Source of the DNA: Actinomycetospora straminea
GTDB lineage: Bacteria > Actinomycetota > Actinomycetes > Mycobacteriales > Pseudonocardiaceae
NCBI RefSeq assembly: GCF_028737255.1
Contig: NZ_JAQZAN010000017.1
Coordinates: 62,001-126,000, forward strand
DNA: 64,000 nucleotides
Direction: 5' to 3'
Of this stretch, positions 34,519-42,851 are shown one piece after another (the stretch's first letter is position 1; the number at the start of each line of letters is the position of its first letter). The translations under genes and the position numbers were made by a program. The notes beneath the pieces were generated by a model that did no database searches, was not told where the DNA came from, and saw only the letters and a program-made list of their open reading frames with translations.

Positions 34519-35801
34519 CCGTCGAGCCCGATCCGGCCCGCGACGACCTCGTCCATGATCTCGGTCGTGCCGCCGCCGATCCCGAGGATCCGCGCGTCGC
34601 GGTAGTGGCGCTCGACCTCCACGCCGTGCATGTAGCCCATCCCTCCGTGCAGCTGGACGGCGCGGTCGACGACGGCGTCGCACGCCGCGACCGCGGTGTT
34701 CTTGGCCATGGCGAGCTCGGTGACCACGTCGTGCCCCGCCTGCCACCGGGCGAGGACGTCGCGCACGTAGGTGCGGGCGACGGTGGTGACGCGGGCCATC
34801 TCGGCGATCTGGTGGCGGACGACCTGGCGCTGTGCGAGCGGCGCGCCGAAGGTCCGCCGGGTGCGCGCCCAGTCGATGGTCAGGTCGACGCAGCGCTGGG
34901 CGGTGGCGTAGGCCTGCACCGCCATCGACAGCCGCTCGGCCGCGAAGTTGACCATGATCTGGCGGAAGCCCGTTCCCTCGGCCCCGACGAGGTTCGTCGC
35001 AGGCACCCGCACCCCGTCGAAGTGCAGCTCGGCGGTGTCGCTGCAGTGCCAGCCCATCTTGCGCAGCCGCGAGCGCGACACCCCGGGGCGGTCGGTCTCG
35101 ATCACCAGCAGGGAGATGCCGCGGTGTCCGTCGCCGCCGGTGCGCACGGCGGTGGTGACGATGTCGGCGCGCGTGCCCGAGGTGATGAAGGTCTTCGCGC
35201 CGTCGACGACGTACTCGTCCCCCTCGCGGCGGGCGCGCGTGGTGATCGCCGCGACGTCCGACCCGGCGCCGGGCTCGGTGACGCCCAGCGAGGCGATCAT
35301 CCGCCCGGCCAGGGTCGGGGCCACGAAGCGCGCGATCTGGTCGGGGTCACCGGCGGCGGCGACGTGCGGGACGCCGATGCCGTGGGTGAACAGGCCCGCG
35401 CAGACCCCGCTCGACCCGCCGGAGAGGATCAGCTGCTCGGCGACGAGGCAGGCGTCGAGGTGCTCGCCGACCCCGCCCGCGGCCGCGGGGAACCCCAGCT
35501 CGAGCAGCCCGAGCTCCCCGGCCCGCGCGTGCAGCGCACGCGGCAGGGCGCCGTCGTCCTCCCAGCGCGCGAGGTGGGGCACGACCTCGCGGGTCGTGAA
35601 GTCCGCGACCAGGTCGCGCAGCGCCCGGCGCTCCGGGGTCGCCCAGGCGTCGTGCGCCGAGCCGCTGGAGCGAGGGTGACCCTCGCTGTCTCCCACGCAG
35701 CCAGGGCGTCCTTCGCTCGCCACGCCGCTCGCCACGCCGCTCGCCACGCCGCTCGCCACGCCGCTCGCCACGCCGCTCGACACCCCGGGCTGCGCCGTCA
35801 C
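34515..35801 (-). CDS. Acyl-CoA dehydrogenase with low-complexity N-terminus
   Basis: 428 residues from a GTG overlapping the synthetase stop. The normal dehydrogenase begins near residue 53 (WATPERRALRDLVADFTTRE) and has GVTEPGAGSDVAAITTRA, FITSGTRADIV, HCSDTAELHFDGVRVPATN, QLHGGMGYMHGVEVERHYRD and IGGGTTEIMDE. The first 50 residues are foreign-looking: five SGVA repeats, then SEGRPGCVGDSEGHPRS from the 53-bp palindromic element. The real start could instead lie after these repeats, but no good ribosome site is seen there and the overlap supports the GTG. Confidence 0.88.
   Translation of the reverse strand: MTAQPGVSSGVASGVASGVASGVASGVASEGRPGCVGDSEGHPRSSGSAHDAWATPERRALRDLVADFTTREVVPHLARWEDDGALPRALHARAGELGLLELGFPAAAGGVGEHLDACLVAEQLILSGGSSGVCAGLFTHGIGVPHVAAAGDPDQIARFVAPTLAGRMIASLGVTEPGAGSDVAAITTRARREGDEYVVDGAKTFITSGTRADIVTTAVRTGGDGHRGISLLVIETDRPGVSRSRLRKMGWHCSDTAELHFDGVRVPATNLVGAEGTGFRQIMVNFAAERLSMAVQAYATAQRCVDLTIDWARTRRTFGAPLAQRQVVRHQIAEMARVTTVARTYVRDVLARWQAGHDVVTELAMAKNTAVAACDAVVDRAVQLHGGMGYMHGVEVERHYRDARILGIGGGTTEIMDEVVAGRIGLDG
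35666..35718 (-). repeat. 53-bp coding palindromic element, copy B
   Basis: Gapless match of 41/53 to the copy in the AtuA-like gene. It contains an 8-bp hairpin AGCGAGGG-TGA-CCCTCGCT. It encodes SEGRPGCVGDSEGHPRS near the dehydrogenase N-terminus, next to the 12-bp tandem repeat. Confidence 0.8.
35719..35778 (-). repeat. 12-bp tandem repeat, five units
   Basis: Five units of GCCACGCCGCTC (plus strand) with no differences encode SGVA repeats at the start of the dehydrogenase. They abut the 53-bp element, as the TAPDA repeats do in the AtuA-like gene. Confidence 0.92.
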
Positions 35802-37309
35802 CGGCTGACCGCCTCGGCGTGCCCGGCGTACTGCTCGCGCAGGACCCGCTTGAGGAGCTTGCCGGTGGCGTTGCGCGGCAGCTCGTCGACGACCTCGACG
35901 CGTCGCGGCGCCTTGAAGTGCGCGATCCGCTCGCGCGTCCAGGCGATCACCTCGTCCGGGTCCAGCGACCCGGACGCGACCACCACCGCCAGCACCGTCT
36001 CGCCCCACGTCGCGTCCCCGACCCCGACGACGGCGACGTCGGCGACCGCGGGGTGGCGGTGGAGCACCTGCTCGACCTCGACCGGGTAGACGTTCTCCCC
36101 GCCCGTGATGATCATGTCCTTCTTGCGGTCGACCAGCGTCACGAAGCCCTCGGCGTCGCGGATGCCGAGGTCACCGGAGTGGAACCACCCGTCGCGCAGC
36201 ACCTCGGCCGTCGCCTCCGGGCGGTTCCAGTAGCCGGCGAACACCGTCGGACCGCGCAGCACCAGCTCGCCGACCTCCCCGACGCCGACCTCGTCGCCGC
36301 TCTCGGACACCAGCCGCGCGTCCACGTGCATGAACGGCCGGCCCACCGAGCCGGCGTGGGCGAGCACGTCGGCGGCGTCGAGGAAGAGCGCGGCGGGCGA
36401 GAGCTCGGTCATCCCGAAGCCCTCGGTGAACGTCCAGCCCAGCGCCGTGAAGTGCTCGATCACCGTGACCGGGCAGGGCGCGCCGCCGGAGATGGCCCAG
36501 CGCAGCGACGGCTGGGGCGGCAGCGACGGCAGCCGGGTGAGCGCCGCCCACATCGCGGGCACGAGGAACTGGGTGGTGACGCCCTCGTCGGCCATGAGCG
36601 CGGCGAACGCCGCCGGGTCGAACGACGGCACGACGACGACCGTGCCGCCGGCGTAGAGCAGGGGGAGCGCGGAGAGCCCCAGCGCGCCGATGTGGAACAG
36701 CGGCGCCGCGGCGATCGTGACGTCGGTGCTCCCGATGCCGGGGCCCGCGGTGACCATGTTCACCGCGTTCCACAGCATGTTGTCGTGCGTGAGCACCGCG
36801 CCCTTGGGGACACCGGTGGTCCCCGAGGTGTACATGATCACGCAGGGGTCGTCGCCGGCCGCCGGGTACGCGTCGACGGTGCCGCTGACGGGCACGCCCG
36901 GCTCGTCGGCGAGCTCCACGATCGTCGGCGCCGGCCCGTCGAGCGCGGCGAGCGCCCCCTCGGCGAGCGCCGCAAAGGTCGTGGAGCGCACCAGCACCGT
37001 CGCGCCGGAGTCACCCAGCACGTGGGCGACCTCGGCCGGCGCGAGGCGATGGTTGACCGGCACGGCCACGGCACCGAGGCGCGCCGCGCCGAAGAGCCAC
37101 TCGAGGTAGGCGCCGGAGTTCTCGCCGAGCAGGGCGACGCGGTCGCCGACGTCCACACCGAGGCCGGCGAGCGCCGCGGCTCGGGCCGAGACGCGGGTGT
37201 CGAGCGCGGCGTAGGTGTGGCGAGCGCCGGTGGCGACGTCGACGAGCGCGGTCGCTCCGGGCCGGCGCGCGGCCCGCCGGGCCACCCAGTCGGCGATCCC
37301 ACCGTCCAT
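35798..37309 (-). CDS. Acyl-CoA synthetase (AMP-forming)
   Basis: 503 residues from an ATG; first gene of the eight-gene operon down to 26062. ATP/AMP motif YTSGTTGVPKGAVLTHDN, then TEGFGMTELSP, GYWNRPEATAEVLRDGWFHSGDLG and the C-terminal catalytic lysine in LPRNATGKLLKRVLRE. It activates a carboxylic acid as its CoA thioester, the entry step for the pathway. Divergent from the TetR gene; the 83-bp gap between them should hold the shared control region. Confidence 0.92.
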   Translation of the reverse strand: MDGGIADWVARRAARRPGATALVDVATGARHTYAALDTRVSARAAALAGLGVDVGDRVALLGENSGAYLEWLFGAARLGAVAVPVNHRLAPAEVAHVLGDSGATVLVRSTTFAALAEGALAALDGPAPTIVELADEPGVPVSGTVDAYPAAGDDPCVIMYTSGTTGVPKGAVLTHDNMLWNAVNMVTAGPGIGSTDVTIAAAPLFHIGALGLSALPLLYAGGTVVVVPSFDPAAFAALMADEGVTTQFLVPAMWAALTRLPSLPPQPSLRWAISGGAPCPVTVIEHFTALGWTFTEGFGMTELSPAALFLDAADVLAHAGSVGRPFMHVDARLVSESGDEVGVGEVGELVLRGPTVFAGYWNRPEATAEVLRDGWFHSGDLGIRDAEGFVTLVDRKKDMIITGGENVYPVEVEQVLHRHPAVADVAVVGVGDATWGETVLAVVVASGSLDPDEVIAWTRERIAHFKAPRRVEVVDELPRNATGKLLKRVLREQYAGHAEAVSR

Positions 37310-37392
37310 CGCCGTCCTCCTCGCCGTCCCCCACGTCCTCGTGACCTGCGCTACTCTGCCCGTACGTGCGGTCAGTTCACAAGGGGGGCGTC

Positions 37393-38076
37393 GTGACCGA
37401 ACCGGTGGTGGCCCCGGGCCGCGCCCGCGGCGGGCGGCGCGACGAGATCCTCGTGACCTTCACCCGCCACGTCGCCGAGCGCGGCTACGACCGCGCCAAC
37501 TTCGGCGACGTCGCCGCCGAGCTGGGGATGAGCAAGGGGACGATCGTCCACCACTTCGGCACCAAGGACCGGATGCTCGCCGAGGTGCAGGAGCGCTACA
37601 TGCGCCGCCGCCTCGACGAGGCCCACGCCTTCCTCGGGCGCCTGTCCGCGCCGGACGAGCGGGTCGCGGCGTTCGTCCACGCCGGCGTGCGCTACTCCAC
37701 CGACGAGCCGGCGACGACGGTGGCGTTCCAGCGGGAGGTCGTGCGCCTCACCGACGAACCGGGCATGGAGACCGCCCGCGCCCAGCGCGACGCCTACCGG
37801 GACCTGGTCGTCGCGGTGCTGCAGGACGGCGCCGAGGCCGGGGTGTTCGTGCCCGGCGACGCCCGGCTGCGCAGCCTGCAGATGTTCGGCTCGCTGCACT
37901 GGATGTGGACCTGGTTCGACCCCGCCGGCCGGCTGCGCCCCGCCGACGTGGCCGCGGAGTTCACGCGCACCCTGCTGCGCGGGCTCGGGGTCGGCGAGGA
38001 GCGCGTGGCCGCGGTCGCCGACCCCGACGGCCCGGTGGCCCGCTGCGTCGCCGAGGTGTGCGCTCCGCGCTCGTGA
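37393..38076 (+). CDS. TetR-family regulator of the acyl-CoA operon
   Basis: 227 residues from the GTG after AAGGGGGG; an earlier in-frame GTG at 37366 is less well placed. The helix-turn-helix is NFGDVAAELGMSKGTIVHHFGTKDRML (split around LGMS). The C-terminal ligand domain contains FGSLHWMWTWFDPAG, typical of acyl-CoA-responsive regulators. It is divergent from the synthetase gene and probably represses that operon until an acyl-CoA binds. Its last residues (CAPRS) and stop lie in sequence shared with the region at 55902, linked to a 40-bp palindrome, so the original C-terminus may have been replaced. Confidence 0.88.
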   Translation: MTEPVVAPGRARGGRRDEILVTFTRHVAERGYDRANFGDVAAELGMSKGTIVHHFGTKDRMLAEVQERYMRRRLDEAHAFLGRLSAPDERVAAFVHAGVRYSTDEPATTVAFQREVVRLTDEPGMETARAQRDAYRDLVVAVLQDGAEAGVFVPGDARLRSLQMFGSLHWMWTWFDPAGRLRPADVAAEFTRTLLRGLGVGEERVAAVADPDGPVARCVAEVCAPRS

Positions 38077-38112
38077 GCAGAAATCGGTGCTGCAGCACCG
38101 ATTTCTGCTCAC
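38073..38112. repeat. 40-bp palindrome, copy 4 (perfect arms)
   Basis: Arms GTGAGCAGAAATCGGTGC and GCACCGATTTCTGCTCAC pair at all 18 positions around TGCA. It contains the TetR stop codon in its left end and a convergent in-frame stop in its right end. About 14 bases before it (TGCGCTCCGCGCT) are also shared with copy 5. It may act as a bidirectional terminator. Confidence 0.88.
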
Positions 38113-38693
38113 CTGCGCCTCAGCGCACCCGGCGGTAGGTGCAGACCACCACGCCGGTCGCCGCCTGCTCGACCGACACGGGAGGTCGGGAAGACGCCCT
38201 TGCCGCCGCCGAGCAGGATCGGCTCGATCATGAGGCGGTACTCGTCGACGAGGTCGGCGTCGGCGAGCGCGGTCGCGAGCGAGGCGCTGCCCTGCACGAG
38301 GAGGTCGCCGCCCGCGCGCTCACGCAGGTCGCGCACGGCGCCGACGGCGTCGCCGGTGTCGTCGGTGGGCAGCAGGTGCGAGTTCTCCCACGTCAGGTCG
38401 GCCTCGGTCAGCGTGCGCGAGGCGACGTACTTGGTGATGCCGTTGATGCGGTCGGCGAACGGGTCGTCGGTCTGGTGCGGCCAGACGGCCGCCGAGACCT
38501 CCCAGGTCCGCCGGCCGAACAGCATGGCCTCGGCGTCGCGCAGCGAGCGGTCCCACGTGGCGCCCAGGGTCTCGTCGAAGTAGGGCACGGACCAGCCGCC
38601 GTGGGCGAACCCGCCGTCGGTGTCCTCGTCGGCCCCGCCGGGGGCCTGGGTGACGCCGTCGAGGCTGGTGAACTGGGTGACGACGATGCGCAC
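38109..38693 (-). pseudogene. Dihydrofolate-reductase-like (RibD C-terminal) gene with 3' frameshift
   Basis: The open frame gives 194 residues from a GTG after GAGGAGATCACC. MRIVVTQFTSLDGVTQAPGG, FGRRTWEVSAAVWP and LMIEPILLGGGKGVFP are standard RibD_C/dihydrofolate-reductase-like blocks. After GVFP the frame turns to Arg/Gly-rich sequence (TSRVGRAGGDRRGG). The next frame instead reads SVEQAATGVVVCTYRRVR and stops at 38120, the expected family C-terminus. About ten codons appear lost with a frameshift at roughly 38180-38190. The product would lack its last strand; it is probably inactive or altered, unless the assembly is wrong here. Confidence 0.75.
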
Positions 38694-38723
38694 GGTGATC
38701 TCCTCGGGTCGTGTAGGGGGTGG

Positions 38724-39143
38724 TCAGCGGCGGGTAAAGGCCGGGATGAGCACGGCGGCCACGGCGAGGTGGGCGATCATCAGTCCGATGCGCGTGGAGG
38801 CCGTGGCCTCGACCAGGCCGATCGGGGTCATCGACACCGCCAGCACGCCGACGGCGAGGTACGTCCAGGCCGTCCGGCCCCAGGTGGCGACCCGCTCGAG
38901 GACCGCCAGCAGCGCCCAGCCGAGCAGGGCGACGACGAGCGTGGAGACGACGGCGGCCGGGATGTCGACGCGGGCGGTGCCCTGGGCGTCGGTGATCCAG
39001 TAGTCGGCGCCCAGCAGCGCGCCGACGGTCCAGCCGCCGAGCGCCGCGGCGCCGGCACCGACGACGGCCAGGCCGCGGGTGCGGGCCCGCGAGGCGGTGC
39101 GGGTGACCGTGACGTCGGCGGCGGGAGCGGTGGTGACGGACAT
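38724..39143 (-). CDS. DUF6069-like membrane protein
   Basis: 139 residues from the ATG preceded by GGAGGTCACC. Four hydrophobic segments start at residue about 25 (GLAVVGAGAAALGGWTVGAL). The plan and the RIGLMIAHLAVAAVLIPAF ending fit the actinobacterial DUF6069 membrane family of unknown function. It is 30 bp upstream of the damaged reductase gene on the same strand. Confidence 0.72.
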   Translation of the reverse strand: MSVTTAPAADVTVTRTASRARTRGLAVVGAGAAALGGWTVGALLGADYWITDAQGTARVDIPAAVVSTLVVALLGWALLAVLERVATWGRTAWTYLAVGVLAVSMTPIGLVEATASTRIGLMIAHLAVAAVLIPAFTRR

Positions 39144-39223
39144 GGTGACCTCCGGGGTGCGAGCGGTTCTCGCCCGGAGGTCGAACGGCGGCGCCCGCTT
39201 TTCGACACGCTCCCCGGAAACTT

Positions 39224-39685
39224 CTACTCGGGCCCGCCGATGTCCTCCAGCCACGCCTCGGGGTGGTCGGCGGCGAAGCGCTGCATGAGCGCCGCGCAGT
39301 CCGGGTCGTCGAGCACGGTGACCTCGACGCCCTGCTCGGCGAGCCAGGCGTGCTGGCCCCCGAAGTTCTCGGCCTCGCCGACGACCAGGCGCGGGATGCG
39401 GAACTGGCGGACGAGCCCGGCGCAGAACCAGCACGGCGAGAGGGTCGTGACCATCGTCGTGCCGCGGTAGTGCGGGCGGCGCCCGGCGGCGCGGAAGGCG
39501 GCCGTCTCGCCGTGGGTGGCGGGGTCGCCGTCCTGGATCCGGCGGTTGTGCCCGCGCCCGAGCAGCTCGCCGTCGGGGCCGAAGAGGGCGGCGCCGACGG
39601 GGACGCCGCCCGCCGCGGCCCCGGCCCGAGCCTCCTCGAGGGCGACGGCGAGCATGGCGGAGGGACTGATCGGCGGAGGGCTCAC
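39224..39685 (-). CDS. Nucleoside/cytosine deaminase-family protein
   Basis: 153 residues from a GTG. THGETAAFRAAGR gives the zinc His and the catalytic Glu (HGE) and SPCWFCAGLVRQF the two zinc Cys (PCxxC), the complete deaminase signature. It is similar to yeast-type cytosine deaminases and CMP/dCMP deaminases. Starts 37 bp from the divergent glycosylase gene; ATG codons further in would shorten it by about ten residues. Confidence 0.87.
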   Translation of the reverse strand: MSPPPISPSAMLAVALEEARAGAAAGGVPVGAALFGPDGELLGRGHNRRIQDGDPATHGETAAFRAAGRRPHYRGTTMVTTLSPCWFCAGLVRQFRIPRLVVGEAENFGGQHAWLAEQGVEVTVLDDPDCAALMQRFAADHPEAWLEDIGGPE

Positions 39686-39721
39686 CACGCCGCCCACGCT
39701 CCCACGCCGCAGAATGGCCCG

Positions 39722-40558
39722 GTGCCGGAGCTGCCCGAGGTCGAGAACGCGCGCCAGGTCGTCGAGAAGGCGCTGGACCGGGTGATCGCGGGCGTCGACG
39801 ACTCCGACGAGTACGTCTGCCGCCCGCACCACCCCGGCGAGATCGACCAGGCGCTCAAGGGCGGGCGCCTCGTCGCGGCCCACCGGCGCGGCAAGACGAT
39901 GTGGTGCGACACGGTGACCGCCGACGGCGAGGAGGGCCCGCACCTGGGCATCCACCTCGGCATGGGCGGGCGCATCTTCGTCACCGGTCCGAGCGGACAG
40001 GCGAGCAGCCTCTACGCCGGGGGCGACCCGCACGTCGGCGGCATGCCGGAGAAGGCGGGGGAGCGGCCCGGGAAGCCGGAGTGGGACCGGGTCCGGATCA
40101 CGTTCGACGACGGCGGCGAGCTGCGGCTGTTCGACAAGCGCCGGCTGGGCCGCGTGCACCTCGAGCCCGACGTCGACGCGCTCGGGCCCGACGCCGCCGA
40201 GATCTCCCGCGACGACTTCCGCGCCCGCGTCGGCAAGGGCACCGCGCCGATCAAGGCGCGCCTGCTCGACCAGTCGGTGCTGGCCGGCGTCGGGAACCTG
40301 CTCGCCGACCAGACGCTGTGGCAGACGCGCCTGAGCCCGTCCCGCCCGGCGGGCGACCTGTCGACCGAGGAGCTCGACGCCCTGCGCCGCGAGCTGCGCA
40401 AGGCCACCCGCAGCGCCATCGAGAAGGGCGGCGTGCACACCGGCGAGGTCATCGCCCACCGCGCGAAGGACGAGACCTGCCCGCGGTGCGGCGCCCCGAT
40501 GGAGCGAGGCACGATCGGGGGACGGACCACGTGGTGGTGCAGCGCAGAGCAAGCGTGA
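39722..40558 (+). CDS. Fpg/Nei-family DNA glycosylase
   Basis: 278 residues from a GTG. (M)PELPEVE supplies the catalytic Pro2 and Glu3; DQSVLAGVGNLLADQTLWQTRLSP is the H2TH region. The C-terminal zinc finger starts CPRCGAP but ends TTWWCSAEQA, so the fourth Cys of the usual C-x2-C...C-x2-C is missing. The enzyme removes oxidised bases and nicks the strand. With a reduced finger, DNA binding may be weaker or supported by another residue. Confidence 0.9.
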   Translation: MPELPEVENARQVVEKALDRVIAGVDDSDEYVCRPHHPGEIDQALKGGRLVAAHRRGKTMWCDTVTADGEEGPHLGIHLGMGGRIFVTGPSGQASSLYAGGDPHVGGMPEKAGERPGKPEWDRVRITFDDGGELRLFDKRRLGRVHLEPDVDALGPDAAEISRDDFRARVGKGTAPIKARLLDQSVLAGVGNLLADQTLWQTRLSPSRPAGDLSTEELDALRRELRKATRSAIEKGGVHTGEVIAHRAKDETCPRCGAPMERGTIGGRTTWWCSAEQA

Positions 40559-40619
40559 CATCACGCTGAGCCGCTGTGCTCGCGGTCACGTTAGCCCGGA
40601 CGAGTGATGTCAGCCGACG

Positions 40620-41363
40620 TTGACGTCACCGAACGCGACATCGGGCTTCTTCTCGTTGTGCACAACCAAGCGCCGGCACTGCCGTCGCCAACCCTCGCCG
40701 CTCGCCGTCCTCCAGGGGACGCTGCGGGCCTCGCGGGTGGACCTCGCCCTCGCCGCAGCGTTCGCCCTCGGGACGCTCCCGGGGGCCGTGCTGCTCCTCG
40801 TCACCTGGCTGCCCGGCAGCCCCCTCCTCGGGCTCGCGCTGCTCCTGCCCGGAGCGGTCGCCGTCGGCGGTGAGCGCCTCAGCCGCCGCCCCGCGGGACC
40901 GGACATCCACGACCGCCAGCTCGACCACATCGTCGCCGCCCTCGTGGCCGTCGCCGCGCTGACGCTCGTCGCGGCGGGGCTGGCCGCCGGCGGGAGCACG
41001 CAGCGCACCGCTCTCGTGCTGGCGACGCCGCTCTTCGCCGTCGGGCTCATCACCGTCCTGCACGGGACCCGCCGGCTCTGGCAGCTGCGCGCCGCGCCGC
41101 TGCTGCTGCTCCTCGCATGGCCCGCGCCCTGGGAGGCCGCGCTGTCCCCGGTGACGGCGCGCGTCGGGCGGGAGGCGACCATCGCGGTCACCGCCCTGGT
41201 CCTCGCCCTGCTCGTCGTGCTGCTCGTCGTGCCGCGCCGCCGTGCGACCGCCGCGCGGGCCGCCGCGGTCCCGCGCCCCCGCGGCCTGGCCCTCGTTCCG
41301 CGGGAGCCGGCCCCGGCCGCGGACGCCGCGGAGTCCGTCACCTCGACGCGGACCGCGGCGTGA
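40620..41363 (+). CDS. Integral membrane protein heading the glycosyltransferase operon
   Basis: 247 residues if read from a TTG at 40620; start uncertain, since the GTG at 40737 or a TTG at 40656 would give shorter forms and no ribosome site stands out. Six or so hydrophobic segments run from LALAAAFALGTLPGAVLLLV to LVLALLVVLLVVPRRR, with GTRRLWQLRAAPLLLLLAWP midway. That middle part is faintly like the first half of exosortase-type proteins, but no catalytic Cys is present. It overlaps the next gene's likely GTG by 4 bp. Confidence 0.65.
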   Translation: MTSPNATSGFFSLCTTKRRHCRRQPSPLAVLQGTLRASRVDLALAAAFALGTLPGAVLLLVTWLPGSPLLGLALLLPGAVAVGGERLSRRPAGPDIHDRQLDHIVAALVAVAALTLVAAGLAAGGSTQRTALVLATPLFAVGLITVLHGTRRLWQLRAAPLLLLLAWPAPWEAALSPVTARVGREATIAVTALVLALLVVLLVVPRRRATAARAAAVPRPRGLALVPREPAPAADAAESVTSTRTAA

Positions 41364-41537
41364 GCGCCCCGACCATCGCCGCCCGGTACGCCGTCGCCCG
41401 GCACGCGAGCCCGGCCGACCAGCTCGCGCTCGCCGCGGACGGGTTCGCCGACGCCCACCCCGAGCTCTCCGCGCGCCCCCGGCCGTCCCGGCGCCGCGGG
41501 CGCGCCGTGGCCCTCGCCGGGCTGGCCGTGGTCCGGG
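41360..41537 (+). pseudogene. Detached 5' end of the glycosyltransferase gene
   Basis: From a GTG overlapping the preceding stop (GTGA), this frame reads ARYAVARHASPADQLALAAD, then PSRRRGRAVALAGLAVV. That is a plausible N-terminus and first membrane segment for the following glycosyltransferase. The frame is then wrong by one base relative to it: the next membrane segment (CLVLWPATVAATVVGFFVLL) continues in another frame. A single-base change near 41520-41540 would join them. Confidence 0.6.
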
Positions 41538-42851
41538 GTGTGCCTCGTCCTGTGGCCGGCGACCGTGGCCGCGACGGTCGTGGGGTTCTTCGTGCTGCTG
41601 CACTGCGCGACCACGCTGCACCGCCTCGAGCTCATCCGCCGCGCGGTGGCCGACGACCCGACGGTCACGGTCAGCGACGAGGACGCCCGGGCCGTCCCGG
41701 ACGCGGCGCTGCCGCACTACACCGTTCTGGTGCCGGCCTACCGCGAGCCCGAGGTCATCGCGCGGGTCGTCGCGGGCATGACCGCGCTGGAGTACCCCGC
41801 GGACCGCCTGGAGGTGATGCTGCTGCTCGAGGCCGACGACACCGAGACCCTCGCGGCCGCCCGGGCCGCGCTCGGCGGTGAGCGGCGGGGACCGATCGCG
41901 ATCGTCGAGGTCCCGCCGGGCGAGCCGCGGACCAAACCGAAGGCCTGCAACATCGGCCTGCTGCGCTCGCGCGGTCAGCTGGTGACGATCTTCGACGCGG
42001 AGGACCGGCCGGAGCCGCTGCAGCTGCGCCGCGCGGTGGTCGCGTTCGCCCGTCTCGGCCCGCGGGTGGCGTGCCTGCAGGCCCGGCTGAGCTACCACAA
42101 CGCCGAGCAGAACCTGCTGATCCGCTGGTTCACCGTGGAGTACGACACGTGGTTCCGCTGGTTGCTCCCCGGGCTCATGGCCACCGGCGCGCCCATCCCG
42201 CTGGGCGGCACGTCCAACCACATCCGGCGCGGCGCCCTGGTCGCGGTCGGCGGCTGGGACCCGTGGAACGTCACCGAGGACGCCGACCTCGGGCTGCGCC
42301 TGGCCCGCTGCGGCTACGAGGTGGCGATGCTGGGCAGCACCACGGAGGAGGAGGCCAACTCCGACGCCATCAACTGGGTCAAGCAGCGTTCCCGCTGGTA
42401 CAAGGGCTACCTCCAGAGCTTCGCGGTGCACGTGCGCCACCCCGTCGCCCTGACCCGTGAGATCGGGGTCCGCGGCGTCCTCGGGCTCGTGCTCTTCGTC
42501 GCCGCGACGCCCGTGCTCGCCATGGTCAACCCGCTGTTCTGGGGCCTGACCGCCCTGTGGATCCTCGCCCGCCCGCCGGCCGTCGCGGCGGTGTTCCCGC
42601 CGCTCGTCTACTACCCGGGACTCGCGGTGTGGATGGTGGGCGGACTCGCCGCGATCGTCGCCGGCGTCGCCAACGCCCGTGCGGCCGGCAAGCCCCACCT
42701 CGCCGCCGCCGCGCTCGTCTCACCCCTCTACTGGGTCCTCATGTCCCTCGCCGCGCTCAAGGCCGGGGTGCAGCTGGTCGCCGCGCCCTCCTACTGGGAG
42801 AAGACCACCCACGGCCTCGACACCACGCCCGAGAAGGAGGTGGTCGCGTGA
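41538..42851 (+). CDS. Family 2 glycosyltransferase (processive type)
   Basis: 437 residues in the open frame from a GTG that lacks a ribosome site; the true protein probably begins at 41360 in another frame. YTVLVPAYREPEVIARVVAG starts the GT-A domain; LLLEADDTET is the D site, TIFDAEDRPEP the metal-binding D-x-D-like motif, VTEDADLGLRLARCGY the ED motif and QRSRWYKG the Q-x-x-R-W motif of cellulose-synthase-like enzymes. Several C-terminal membrane helices follow. It likely makes or primes a cell-surface polysaccharide. Confidence 0.85.
   Translation: MCLVLWPATVAATVVGFFVLLHCATTLHRLELIRRAVADDPTVTVSDEDARAVPDAALPHYTVLVPAYREPEVIARVVAGMTALEYPADRLEVMLLLEADDTETLAAARAALGGERRGPIAIVEVPPGEPRTKPKACNIGLLRSRGQLVTIFDAEDRPEPLQLRRAVVAFARLGPRVACLQARLSYHNAEQNLLIRWFTVEYDTWFRWLLPGLMATGAPIPLGGTSNHIRRGALVAVGGWDPWNVTEDADLGLRLARCGYEVAMLGSTTEEEANSDAINWVKQRSRWYKGYLQSFAVHVRHPVALTREIGVRGVLGLVLFVAATPVLAMVNPLFWGLTALWILARPPAVAAVFPPLVYYPGLAVWMVGGLAAIVAGVANARAAGKPHLAAAALVSPLYWVLMSLAALKAGVQLVAAPSYWEKTTHGLDTTPEKEVVA

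Noticed and set aside
37310-37392. Specific operator for the TetR regulator at 37393
   Set aside because: I looked for an inverted repeat in the 83-bp gap and found no convincing one, only scattered GGTCA/GTTCA-like words.
40556-40612. TGACATCAC and GTGATGTCA inverted repeat downstream of the glycosylase
   Set aside because: Only 9 bp with a 39-nt loop, and not matching the other repeat families; could be chance.
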